Part shown: piece after piece, positions 38,001 to 48,800 of the stretch | Position numbering within the stretch: the first letter of the stretch is position 1 | Layout: every line of letters starts with the position of its first letter | NCBI RefSeq assembly: GCF_025370935.1 | Contig: NC_133494.1 | Location: forward strand, 17,653,053 to 17,717,052 | From: Choristoneura fumiferana | Lineage: Eukaryota; Arthropoda; Insecta; Lepidoptera; Tortricidae | Direction: 5' to 3' | Length of the DNA: 64,000 nt | Translations under genes and position numbers: made by a program | Notes under the pieces: model-generated | The model's input: the letters and a program-made list of their open reading frames with translations, nothing else | Databases searched by the model: none | Told to the model about the DNA's origin: nothing

Positions 38001-40989
38001 TGAGCTCAAATAGAAAGCCGATCGTAAACTAACATGGTTCACAGGTTCCATTCAAGTTCACCCTGAAAAGGAAATACAGATTGATTCGAAACATGTCGAT
38101 ATATCTAAACCATTAATACGTGAGTGGCTCGTGCATCTATGTTAATAATTGTTACTCTGTCTCACGATAGGTTTCATTTAAAAATCACGATTCTCTGTTG
38201 AGAAGATAAGTATTAGTCAAACCACTAGTCCTTACTTTTGAATAACACTATACTAATTCCCACATTTAAGTAGGTGCCTCACTTGTCCGCTGGCTACGAC
38301 TACGCGTCGTCGTGCGCGCGGCCGCAGCGGGCGGGGCGCACACGCGCCGCCGCGCCCTGCGACCTCAGCAAGCAGAGCTACTGCACCAGCCCCGGGGACA
38401 GCTACCCGTGGCATGCCATCCGGAGATTCGTTAGGGAGAACCAGGTAACCCTGACAATTATCATTATCAAAACACTAATCATTAACCCTTATATTGACAA
38501 AATTGAAAAAAGTTCATGATTCAAGCCGTCGGAACCTTAGTCCAAAAAATTCGACAAAAAAATACAAAAAGATAGTCTTGAATGATGAGTATCGTGTGGC
38601 ACACTGCCACAAATAGCTTATAACTTTGTGTGTCACGCTCCCGTGCAGATTCCTGGAATAAAACAGTAGTTTATGTTAATCTGCAATACTGTAGCTTCTA
38701 TGTTTGTTCATATGTAGTGTAAAGGCGACTAAGGGAACTGGGTGTCGGTTCTGTAGCTCTAGAAATTATACCTTTCAAAAATGAAAAAAGTACAAAAAGT
38801 ACACTTCCAAGCAGTGAATTTATAAGTATTTGTGTATGTTTTTAATGTAATAACATTTACTTATATTTACTTTTGATAAATTTCAGGGTCTTATGAAACG
38901 AATGTACGGAGAGGAGCGTCACATCTCTGTCCTGAAAGCAGAACTAGAAAATTTTATACAAGACGATGAAGATGATGAAGTCAATAAAAAGACTGAAGAC
39001 TTTGCTGAAGACATAACCAAAACAAAAATGATGTACTCGCAAAAGAAAAGCCATGGACGTGCCATGAAAGTAAAACCTCACTTCAGACCCATCCAATCAA
39101 ATTCCAATAAGAAACCTGATAATGATACTTTAAGAGTAAAACCCTTAGAGTACGACGGTAATAACACCAAAATTAATAAGACTGGAAATAAAAACGTAAC
39201 TGAAATCACGAATAATGAGACTGTGTATGAAGACAAAGGGATATCTTACAAAACTAAGCTTGAAAGTATTGCTAATATTGAAGTCAACAATTTGGACCCG
39301 GATGTCATTACGCTTGAAGCTGTTATTAAACAAAGTATAGAAACGAATAGCATTTACCCGAATTTTGGTAGTGTAAAGAGTGAACCCGTCACTCTAGACA
39401 CCAAGAATGAAACATTAGAAAATAACGTTACAACAACAACAGAAAACATTATCAATTCAACAGAAACTACAACCGTTGATATGGATTACGATGATCTTAC
39501 TACAGAAAGTGGAAAAGATGCTTGGATACCGATGAATGCAGACACTTCCACTTTACCTCCAACACTTCTGTTTTCAGAACACGAGAAGGTAAAGAATGAC
39601 AGGATTGACACCAACGTTAACGAGAAGAAGGAAGAGTTCCACCCCAAACCGACGCAGCATCAGGAGGCGATACGACCCGCTGTTATAAAGTTACGAGGAG
39701 CGTAAGTTTTATGTAAATTTAACGGAAGTTTAACTTTTGCGTAATAATAACATAATATTTATATTATAAAGCAAAAGAACATGAAACTAGTCATACATAA
39801 ATTATAAATTAATAAAAATGATTATATTTCAAATAAAACATGGTTGACGTTGACATACTCGTAGGTTTTAAAACGATACTAGTATTATTATGAAAATTTT
39901 TTTTTTATTAATAAAATTTATAAGAATTCGTCGAGCCGAGGACAGAGCGCCAAGGTGCTCACTAGGAGATATATGTCCAGCACTAGACTGTAGTAGAGGC
40001 TGATGATGATGATGATAAAAATTACAATTCTCATGTAATTAATAATTATTAATATTGTAAAACCATCACAGCTCTTAGTTTTCTGAGTAGTTTTGACAGC
40101 TCTAAAGTATTATTCGCATAAAAAATAACTACGTTTTCTCTTCCTCCTTTGTTTCCTCATTGGCTCCTCGCCTTATTTTTACCCGACTGCCCGAAGGAGG
40201 ATTATTTCGCCTGTACTCTAAAAAAGGTATTTAAATGCTGATTAATGACAGTATCAACAATATTTCAGAAACGCCTGCGAGTCTAAGGAGGAGATGGCGG
40301 CGCCGTTCTGGGCCAACAGCACTCGCGGCGAGATCTTGGCTCTGCTTAACATGTACCCCTTTGAACAATACATTCACATGGAGACTTGTGTGCATGAGAA
40401 GAAGCAGATGTACTGTAGGGAAGGCTGCAGGTTGGTGCCTAAATATTTTTGGTATGATAAGTATTCAGAAGATATTTTATAGCTTTTGTAGAAAAAAGTA
40501 AATTTAAAAAAGTTTGTTATCTCGTTGATTACGTCATCTTATTTCTAAGCTTATAGTGTTAGAGGTGTCATCCATCCATCAAATAAAAATGGCGAAACAA
40601 ACAAATTATGCCGGACTCAGCAAGTTCTGCCTTTGTTTTAATCCAACATCATTACCGACTGGACGACTTTCATCCAAAACCGAGTTTGTCGGGTAAATCT
40701 CTCAACCCCTCCGCTATTCTCTACTTCCAGATGCGAGCAACAGTACCGTCTCCACCGGCTTCTGGCGTACGACCCTCGCAACGAGTGCCGCGGCATCTTC
40801 GCTGACTGGTTTAAGTTCCCGGCTTGCTGTGTCTGCAAGTGCTATGACGTCCCGCTGGAGTTCCGTGCCCGCTCCCCCCGTATTCTTCACCCCCAGTATG
40901 GAGAAGAAGTGAAAAGAGTGATTTATGAAGACGTGGCCAGAGACTGGTATATGATGTCCGCGTATGAAGACGAGGAAGATTTATTTTGA
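26085..40989 (+). CDS. Spätzle-family Toll ligand (cystine-knot cytokine precursor)
   Basis: Five exons: 26085-26114, 38274-38444, 38887-39701, 40269-40430 and 40731-40989 (TGA), coding 478 aa. The 30-base first exon joins exon 2 at phase 0 to make a signal peptide (MRLAIVCLFVVPHLSAG). Exon 2 holds the conserved pro-region 'CDLSKQSYC' and 'YPWHAIRRFVRENQ', followed in exon 3 by 'GLMKRMYGEERHISVL'. The rest of exon 3 is a long acidic, Asn/Thr-rich, poorly conserved pro-region with several N-glycosylation motifs. Exons 4-5 encode the cystine-knot domain (about residues 342-430) with ten cysteines, including 'CREGCRCEQQYRLHRLL' and 'FPACCVCKCYD'. The product should be a secreted precursor, cut by a serine protease to free a disulfide-linked dimer that binds Toll receptors. 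It belongs to the spz3/4/6-like branch rather than classical spz; I cannot fix the number. Exon 1 is the least certain part. Confidence 0.92.
27541..27826 (-). repeat. tRNA-derived SINE ('CATCAT' family)
   Basis: On the minus strand it starts with a tRNA-like head (B-box-like 'ggattcaaatccgggct') and ends with 'cccagcagtgggacgtaggt' and a (gat)n tail. It has a central divergent stretch. It lies in intron 1 of the Spätzle-like gene. A better copy lies at 50024-50337. Confidence 0.8.
27827..29893. other. Spätzle intron 1, unassigned stretch
   Basis: No coding exon and no repeat that I can place with confidence. The part around 28260-28400 is GC-richer but carries no ORF or motif I can name. 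Confidence 0.35.
29894..30004. mobile_element. MITE with attaaatttcggg ends
   Basis: A 111-bp foldback. 'aaatttcgggttctgttccg' pairs imperfectly with 'cggaacaagacccgaattt'. The centre carries 'gagcagctcgatatttcgg'. No ORF. Confidence 0.65.
30050..30485 (+). repeat. Dispersed repeat with two 'tgtctgtctg' blocks
   Basis: Two successive related units: each has a tgtctgtctg run, then 'aatgcggtttttt..', then 'gttcagc(c)gtttttga(g)atattgaa'. The second ends 'gaagtgacaaagtcgggggt', which recurs near 740. Probably the 3' UTR of a retroelement. Non-coding. Confidence 0.5.
30777..30904. mobile_element. Long-foldback MITE, copy 3 (best preserved)
   Basis: A 128-bp foldback from cagcagggctactacgaaac to gtttcgtagtagccctgc. 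Inner arms 'gttcgtgtcgtgcggtccct' and 'agggaccgcacgacacgaac' pair perfectly around 'tatactatttaatacgag'. It lies in Spätzle intron 1. Confidence 0.9.
31000..31250. repeat. Two SINE fragments side by side
   Basis: 31028-31080 resembles the 3' end of the 'CATCAT' SINE (+: 'ctatgcccagcgtaggctgg', 'gatgat'). 31114-31215 resembles the 3' part of the other SINE (-: 'atcatgggacacctgacacc', 'aagcaaagcttgtactatgg'). Both are truncated. Confidence 0.55.
31648..31762. mobile_element. Long-foldback MITE, copy 4 (diverged)
   Basis: 'gggctactgtgaaattcg' and 'cgaattttgcacttcgta' arms flank 'accgtccctctcactctcgt'. The second arm is partly replaced, so pairing is reduced. Confidence 0.65.
32190..33612 (+). 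mobile_element. Non-LTR retrotransposon remnant with (catacata)n tail
   Basis: 33470-33612 matches the style of lepidopteran CR1/Jockey-like 3' UTRs: 'gactggtagagatcccttaa', 'ataagtccgcctttgtacaa', then 'gaacaataaagaatttacat' followed by (acat)n. How far upstream the element extends is unclear; the start I give is a guess. No reverse-transcriptase frame remains. Confidence 0.5.
34100..34275 (+). repeat. Helitron-like non-autonomous repeat fragment
   Basis: Block order 'atgcgaaagtttgtaagtgt', 'tcgatttagatgaactttgg', 'tttgagtcccgggtt', 'cccgtgggatagggataaac' is the same as in 35448-35595 and, inverted, 9530-9725. Confidence 0.4.
35085..35350 (-). repeat. Dispersed repeat, inverted copy of the 17590-17895 family
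   Basis: Reads 'aagcttttatttagtttcac', 'ctgtcccgttgtctgtctgt', 'gcatcgacttgaaatttggt', the reverse complements of the blocks in 17590-17895 and 61430-61690. Confidence 0.75.
35448..35595 (+). repeat. Helitron-like repeat fragment
   Basis: Starts 'ccttactaatattatac', then 'aaaatgcgaaagtt', 'gaatgaaatttggtatgaag' and 'ttcccgcgagatagcgataa'. Same family as 34100-34275. Confidence 0.4.
35612..35646. repeat. Short perfect hairpin
   Basis: 'cacaatacaagtaa' is followed, after a short loop, by 'ttacttgtattgtg'. The arms are 14 bp and perfect. It lies at the end of a Helitron-like fragment. Helitrons end in short hairpins, but this one is AT-rich and atypical. Confidence 0.55.
35760..38273. other. 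Spätzle intron 1, final stretch
   Basis: No exon with splice sites and coding character apart from exon 2 at its end. Short frames in this stretch are AT-rich and lack homology that I recognise. Confidence 0.35.
39932..40016 (+). repeat. Short SINE 3'-end fragment
   Basis: 'gagccgaggacagagcgcca' followed by 'tatatgtccagcactagact' and a (gat)n tail resembles the tail of lepidopteran RTE/SINE elements ('..cagcagtggac.. gatgatgat'). It lies in Spätzle intron 3. Confidence 0.45.
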
Positions 40990-41644
40990 TGTAAGAGCCA
41001 TCTGGCGTAGGAATCGGCAGTTAGCAAATATGATTTGTAATTTGGGTCATTCTACTTTTCGTTGACCAGTAATTTTTTGTAATGTGCTCTTCAAATATTT
41101 TTTTACAAAACCGGTAAAGTGCTAGGTTTTATCATTAAACATTTAAATAGGCAATAGGCACACAATTAAGCTTACTTTTAAAATTATCACTCCGTATAAA
41201 AAGTAATCATTATTATCTATAAAGTAGGTAACGCAGTGGACATGCATGCCCCCGCCATTTATATCCTTTTTTTTTCAGATGCAATGGAACTCAAGGGATT
41301 TGAAGCTGTGTACAAAATAAATTAAAAATATTACGAAATTTGGCATCTGTTATGTCGAGTGGGAACCCACCTTAAGATTTTTATTTTTAGTAGTAGAAGC
41401 AAATAATATATGGTCATTTTGCATGTTTGTTATGTATATTTAAAGCTTCTTTTTTATTTATTTTTGTTCAAGTCAATACCCATAACAGGGAAGTAACTAC
41501 GTATTCTTATAATTTTTAACTAAGACATTTATATTTTAACTATTATTAACGTTATTTATTATTTTAGTTTAATTAAGGCTAGTGAGAATTTTGTAAAAAG
41601 CTATGTAAAGAAATGCGTGTTGATTTTTGTCTGAAGATTTTATT

Positions 41645-41650
41645 AATAAA
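41645..41650 (+). promoter_or_regulatory. Probable polyadenylation signal of the Spätzle-like gene
   Basis: An aataaa followed within about 25 bases by a T-rich and GT-containing stretch ('tatattttttcgttgactt'). It implies a 3' UTR of about 660-680 bases. An aataaa within the 3' UTR at about 41317-41322 is an alternative. Confidence 0.45.
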
Positions 41651-41799
41651 ACTATATTTTTTCGTTGACTTGCATTTATTTCTTACCTCCCCCCAACCGC
41701 GCTAAAATTACAAGAATTAATAGGATACTAATACATTATTAAGATGAGCAAAACAAACAATGGTGAAAATAACAAAATTCCAATATAATTCACTCACTC

Positions 41800-42020
41800 A
41801 CTCATTCACAGGCGTTTCTGACAGTAGGCCTGTGCCCAGAGGGCCAACTCCGAAGATTGAAAATCGAAGTTCGTATCGTACCGACCCTCTCTCTAGTATT
41901 AAATAATATGTGTCAGAGGGACCGAACGACACGAACTTCAATTTTCAAATTTGTAGTAGCCCTGCTGCATTAGGACGTTTATAGGCCGAGATGATTGATT
42001 CATAATAATGATGATGATGA
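41800..42020 (+). mobile_element. SINE 3' end split by foldback MITE copy 5
   Basis: SINE tail sequence 'gtaggcctgtgcccag' stops at about 41838. A foldback element follows (about 41839-41966, with 'aagttcgtatcgtaccgacc' and 'gggaccgaacgacacgaact'), and the SINE resumes at about 41967 as 'cattaggacgtttataggcc' with a (gat)n tail. The nesting order shows that the foldback moved after the SINE had inserted. Confidence 0.7.
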
Positions 42021-42841
42021 TTATTGATGATGATCCAGATGTTGCACATCATAACGAAGTTAATTTTTTTTAGCTTCTCTGCTACGCGCAAGCAAGCGTA
42101 AGCGTACCGGAAAAAATAGGAAAAGTACCTACAAAGTTTAGTTCATTGTGATCCGAATATGTAGCAATGATATTTCAAAATCGTTCAAGAAAAAAATCGC
42201 CCAAGAGCGTGTCGTACTCAAATTCTAAGTCAAAATATCTTTATTCAATTTAGGCTAAAACAAGCACTTATGAATGTCAAAAAAAATCTACCACCGGTTC
42301 AGAAAAACCTCTGTTGTGAAGATTCCGGCAAGAAACTCAACGAGGTATATTTTTTTTAAACAGATTTACACGCCCAGGATAGGGTTCCGTAGCCATTACG
42401 AAAAATTCTAGTTCTCAGCACAGTACTATAATATAGAACACTGTAATTTAACCAGTACTTGTTTAATCATGCCGATAAATTAATAATAGGGTACTTCCTG
42501 TACATAAAAATAAAAAATAGACTAAATAGATTTTTTTTTTAATGTATGCCACCATTTTCCTGTCTAACGATAATGAACCGATACTAACTACTAAAAACCG
42601 GTTATTTTGTACATCCTTAACCAGCAAAATGGCGGTTAACTGACTATCTGACATGCGACATGCATGACATGACATCTGAAGTCAAGTCAAGTCAACAAAC
42701 GAAAACGACGCTATTTTGGTTGCGTTAATTTCTGATTTTATTCGTGTAGTCTTTAAGACAAAATGATTTAAATTATGTAATATAATTATAATATTTCTGT
42801 TCGCGTTTTAAACCCTGTAATTGTTTGAGTCTAACTACAAA
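42021..42841. other. Spacer before the ballchen/VRK gene
   Basis: Contains a degraded copy of the 'ttccgtagcc' repeat (about 42385-42560). The bases from about 42640 to 42841 should include the kinase 5' UTR and promoter. No TATA box or clear initiator is seen. Confidence 0.35.
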
Positions 42842-45800
42842 ATGACCGGGAGAGGTAAAAAAGCGGTTGCGCCGAAGAAAAAGGCTAATGGGTACAAAAT
42901 GCCTGCTCCTATCGCCACTGGTGAGGTGATACACGATACTACGATGAAAAAGAAATGGCGCATCGGACCTTCCATAGGCGTCGGGGGTTTTGGAGAGATC
43001 TATTCAGCCTGCGACCATGAGAGTACGCCAAAAGGGTCCAACTATCCTTTTGTGGTTAAAATTGTAAGTAGTGTCCAATTACGTACTGAATTTTAATGTT
43101 CGCATTTTCTATTCATCTTACTAATCCTACTAATATTACAAATGCAAAGGTTTGTGTGTTTATGTGCGTTTGTTACTCCAACGTTTTTTTGGATGTTGGA
43201 TGGATTTAAATCAACTCCTGGAAATACAGGGTTTACGCCATTATTTCCTGAGATTGGGATATATGCATGTATTCCAAAATCTCTACCACTAGGTATTCAA
43301 AATTTTACATAGGTGTTCTTAAAACATAATGAAGACAACATAAATTCAGGATTTCCTATAGGATTTTAGTAAATAGTAAAATCCCAGATTTCCATTTTAT
43401 TTGCCAGATCTAGATAGACAGATGAAACGTTTATTTGGTACTTGCACATAGTTAAGAATAGGCTTGTGTAAAGTGTTATTCTGTTCATTTAGTAAAATGG
43501 GTATTTTGATTCTCAGTCTTATAAACATATCAAAATGACTCAACTTATAACCTATAGCCCAGTGTCTTATACATATAGGCCTTATCTTATTGCAATGTGA
43601 CTTCAAACTCACTTGTAAGTGTCATAAAGTTTAAAGTTCACAGAACAAAATTTGACATGGGCCTTAGGAGGATAATATGGATTACTAATTCCAGTTAATT
43701 GTTTGTAATAGTAGTAATAATCTGGATGAGTAATAATACCATATTAACAGCATCTAGTCAGGGAACTTGGGCATATAAATAAGGCAACTACAGTAGAATC
43801 GGTGTATTAAGACTACTAATTTTGTAAAATGCGAAAGTTTGTATGGATGGATGTTTGTTACTCTTTCACGCAAAAACTATTGAGAGAATCTGCATGAAAT
43901 TTGGCATACAGGTAATTTATACCCTGAATTAACATATAAACTACTTTTTTCTCGAAATAATGTATGGTTCCTGTGGGATTCAAAAAATTAAACTACATAT
44001 TAATTCTGCGCAAGCAAAGCCGCAGGCAAAAGCTAGTATCCACAAGATTTTTAGCACCTTTTTTTTCTTTGGCTATGTCTATAGATTCAGAGCTAGCGTC
44101 ATGTCGATTTAGTTTAGTGTTGTTTTCGTTTGTTATTTAGGGCTCTTCAAGGTTAGAGCGAATAGGCTGTTACTGAACCAGTGAGATACACCTTTGGCCT
44201 CATCTGCACTTAATGTCAGGTGAGATAGGGGTCAATCACGTCATTTTATAAAAAAAAAATAGTAATTAGAACAAACAGGAACTAAGGAGAGAATCATTTT
44301 TGTATTGGCGGTCGTGCGTGACCTTCCCCATCCCTTTCCCCGCGACAACGTTCGGCGCGCGCATGTCGCGTGGCTCGTTTTTGCCTTCTTGATTTCCAGT
44401 GACCAGCAGGGCTACTACGAAATTCGAAGTTGATGTCGTTCGGTACGGTGCGATTCGAACTTCGGAGTAGTCCCACAGTGTCTTCAACCACGCCGTAATT
44501 ACGGTAGACCTACCATATTTTTCTAGATCTACCACCTACCATAGACATGTTATTAGTGCCACATTCTACCGTAACTTCATCAGTGTCATTTTCTATAATG
44601 GCAACACTTGATTTAGTTAAATATTACAATTTTATCATGACGTGCGGTTAAAAAGTACGACCCGCGTTGATCCACGATAAAAATTGCTCGACGTTCAAAC
44701 CCTCATGTAATTGCCATAAGGCCTAAGGGTTTCAATTATCAAATCGCGCAGTTCATTTCAGGTCGACAAACATTGGGTCGTACACCAACCGCACCCGGGA
44801 ATAGGCGATTTTTTTTCTTCTACCGTAATATTCTACCATTTACTGTATTTTTAGACCAGCAACACCATAGTTTTGATAGAGAGAGTTCGAGACACTGGAC
44901 ACGTTCCACTTAACGGCCGCAACGCCTACGCCCACGACCGCTGAAATTGCCGTTCCACTAACGAAAAAAGGCCGCACGTTTTGAGCGTAGCAGGGCTACT
45001 ACGAAACTCGAAGTTCGTGTCCTGCGGTCCCTCAGCAGGGCTAAAACTCGAAGTATTGTACCGTCCCTCTCGCTCTCGTATTAAATAGTCTAAGTGTCAG
45101 AGGGACCGCATGACACGAACTTCGAGTTTCGTAGTAGCCCTGCTGTTAATCGGTACGATTTCCTTCGGAGTACTGCTAGGCTACTACTGAAACTCGACTG
45201 ACACATACTATTTAATACGAGAGAGGAGGGATCACGACACGAACTTCGATTTTTTCGGATGCTGTATTAGTCTGTATGCTCGCAATATGGCCGTACGGTG
45301 AAAACTTGCTGTGAGAGTAAATATTTCGCACAGATTGAAGTAGGTAAACTTTAATTCAACATGGATTCCCGTAAATTTATGGTTGCGTTTATATAAAAAC
45401 GATGAAAAAAGTTAATCGTCAAAGTCCAGCGCTCGTCTCTTTTTCTGGTTTTTCTGTGCATCTATGTTTCAGTGTGTATTTTCGATATGGATTTTACGGG
45501 ATGACCGTAAAAGTAACAAAATTTGGAGTTGAAATAAAAAATACAAAGACTCCAAATCCAATCTTATTGAAAATGTTAAGCTTTATCGTTGGAAAAAAAA
45601 CCTTCAATTTCGGCAAACACATTTTATTTTTCATTCACTGCAATTTCTTTTATTTGTACCACACTGCCACGACTGTTACTAAATGAGATTAAGAATTCAG
45701 CTTCCAAGACCATAATCATTCCCGCATGCGGCGACTTGACGATACTTTTTTTGAGTCGCGGAAAATTCAAAATCGCATTCAAAATGGGGTCACGAGAGGT

Positions 45801-48800
45801 TTATCGAGGAGGAGTTTATCAGGTTTATCGCTGCAAACGAGCGACTGCATGTGGCCGCACCTTTAGGTGGAACGATATAGAGGGCGTTACGATCGTTGCG
45901 GATGTTTAGTGCAACGTACCCACTGAGTAACCTGTGGCGGTCGGGCGAGTAAAGTTGACAGTTCAAGGTTACGCATTGTTAGTGATTTGTATACAAATGA
46001 AATTTCAACGTCGTAAAGCATTTACTATTGAAGATAAAGGTGCAATTATATGCAGGCTAGAAAATGGAGAATCAAACTCGTCTCTCGCAAAGGAATTTGG
46101 GGTTGGTCATTCGACAATATCAACGATTTTTAAAAACAAGAAACAGATTCTAGAATCACTCAATTCAAATGTTTTGAAACAAAAGAGAATTCGAAAATCA
46201 CGACTGGACAATGTTGATCAAGCTTTACTTCAGTGGTTTAAAATCACGAGAAAGAAAGGAATACCTATTACTGGTCCTGTGTTACAGGAAAAGGCAAACC
46301 TTTTTGCTTCACGTTTTGGTATCCTTAACTTCAATTGCTCTGTGAGCTGGATAAGTCGCTTCAAAGTTCGACATAACATTGTAGCGGGAAAAAATGTCAG
46401 TGAATCCTCTTCCATTGATCAAAGTTCTACAACAAACTGGTTGACGACTGTGTGGCCAAATCTACGAGGACAGTTTTCTGATGATGACATTTTCAATGCT
46501 GGTGAAACTGGTTTGTTTTACAAATTAATGCCGGACAGAACTTCACAATTTAAAGGTGAGAATTGTAGTGGTGGTGAGATGTCAGAAGATCGAATAACCA
46601 TCATGGTAGCAGTGAATCTGAGTGGCAAAGAGAAAAAAAAATTACTTATTATTGGAAAATCTCAAAAACCAAGTTATTTTAGCAGTGTTAAATCGTGGCC
46701 TGTTGATTATGCGAACAACTGTAAAGCTTGGATGACATCAAAACTTTTTGTTAAATGGCTTCGAGATTGGGATCTCAATTTGGTGAAGAAGAAGAAAAAG
46801 ATTTTATTGCTGGTTGATGATTGCCCGGCGCACCCAAAAGTTACTGATTTAAAGTCTATAACACTGGTGTTCCTTCCACCGAGTACAACATCAGTCTTAC
46901 AGCCAATGAACCAAGGAATAATACGGTCACTCAAGAGCGATTTTAGAAAGAATCTTGTGCTTAAAATGATTAATGGCGTTGATTCTAATGAAAACAACTC
47001 TACTACAAAAATAACAGTGCTTGATGCAATTCTTATGGTTTATGATGCCTGGAATAAAATGCCACAAAGTACAATTCACAACTGTTTCAAACATGCAGGA
47101 TTAATTAAAAACTATGACAGTTTACCTATTGAAGTTACAGCAGAAAATGAATTTGATGATGAAGATAACATTCCTGTGTCTTTGTGGGTGCGAAACTTAC
47201 ATTCAGATTCATTAGTAGCACTGGAGATGTGGGACGATTATGTTGACATTGACAGCGCCCTCCTCACAGCTGAAGAACCCACCGATGAAAATATTGTACA
47301 GAACATTACAGCTAATGAGCAACACGACAGTGATGGTGAAGATGAAGTCGAGGAACAAACAATACCTACAGCAGAAGAGGCTTTACAAGCTGCAGACTTG
47401 TTATCACAATTTGTTCATAGCAATATAGAAAATGATCATTTGAAGAGAGCAATGTCTTCTTTACATAATAGTGTTAGAGACTATTACTACAATACATGTA
47501 GAGAAAAAACAAAAGCAGACAAAAATTATTAATTTCTTATAAAATTAAATAACAAAACACTATTGAATCGATGCTTGAAAGGAGAAATTGACTAAGCAAC
47601 ATTTTTTCAAGATGGTGAGATATACATGTTTGGAATCAGTAAAATTTACTGATAGTCAATTTCTCCTTTCAAGCGTTGTTATGTACTAATTTTTCTACCT
47701 ACATAGGTAGGTAGAAAAAAAACTTAGTTATACATAATACCTAAGTTTTTTTTTCTGTTTTTAAGTTTTTAGTATGTTTGTTTTGTGTCAATAATGTTTT
47801 TTTTTATTAAATATATACACATGTAAATTGTATTTTTTCTCTTTATTGAACTAAATAAGTAATGAAAATAGGAAGTTGCTTGTGTTCCAAAACTATGCTT
47901 TGTATGACATCCACTTAGTATAACCAGAGGCCGTAGTCAAACGCTCAGGTGCTTGTGATGTCATTCTCCATCTCTATCTACCCTCATACCATATGATAGA
48001 AAGAAGTGGTGAAAGCGATTGTGATTGCGTTAGTTAGACAATAAAGCGGATCCTATTGTATATCATGTCATGTTGGGCCAGGCTGTATCCCTCTGCATGA
48101 TTTGTTGCAAAACCTTCGAAGTATGCTAGGGCTCTGGTAGCATCAAAAAGCACAAGTTCACTCACTAATAAAAAGTATCACACTACCTATACTGAATCTG
48201 TGTAAAAAAAGTGTAATTGTCTTTGTGGTCTTTGTGCCGTCCATAACATATGTTATTTGGTTTAGGTCTCCTGTCTGTTCCTTCCCCAAGATCAAAATTT
48301 CATAAACCGAACATTCTCCTCACAAACTACGCAAAATACGTCTTGCTATACGGCCATTAAAGAAAAAAAAACTGTTTATGGATCAATCAACTTTTTGTTT
48401 GTTATTCTGTCCGGTTGTCCAAGAGACAACAGTGACAGAGTTTCTTAAAAAAACTGCTTTGATAAATGCGACTAATATGCTTAGGAGATAGTCTATAAAA
48501 TAATGAGCTTGTAACTATGACAAAAATGTATACTCGATGAATTATAACCACAGAAAACATATTATAGAAACTCCTGGTTTTAAAGAGTTGTCCAGGGGAC
48601 GTAACCAAGGCAATGAGGTACAGGAAAAAGTTGATCGACCCACATAGCAACATTATTGAATGTACAAGTACAATCGAGGGCAAAAATATCTTTACATTTT
48701 AGTACCTTGTCACTGTATGCCATGACAATTTTATACAAGGTAGTAGTTAAAATGTAAAGATAACTTTGACCTCGACTGTACAGTTGAGTTGTTATACTTC

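Noticed and set aside
18259..38444. The idea that the exons at 17341-18369 are the first exons of the Spätzle gene, with the Toll exon nested in its intron
   Set aside because: Phases would allow it, but the exon 2 cysteine pattern is an LRR N-terminal cap that flows into the LRRs. The Toll exon needs a start, and the Spätzle gene has its own short signal-peptide exon at 26085.
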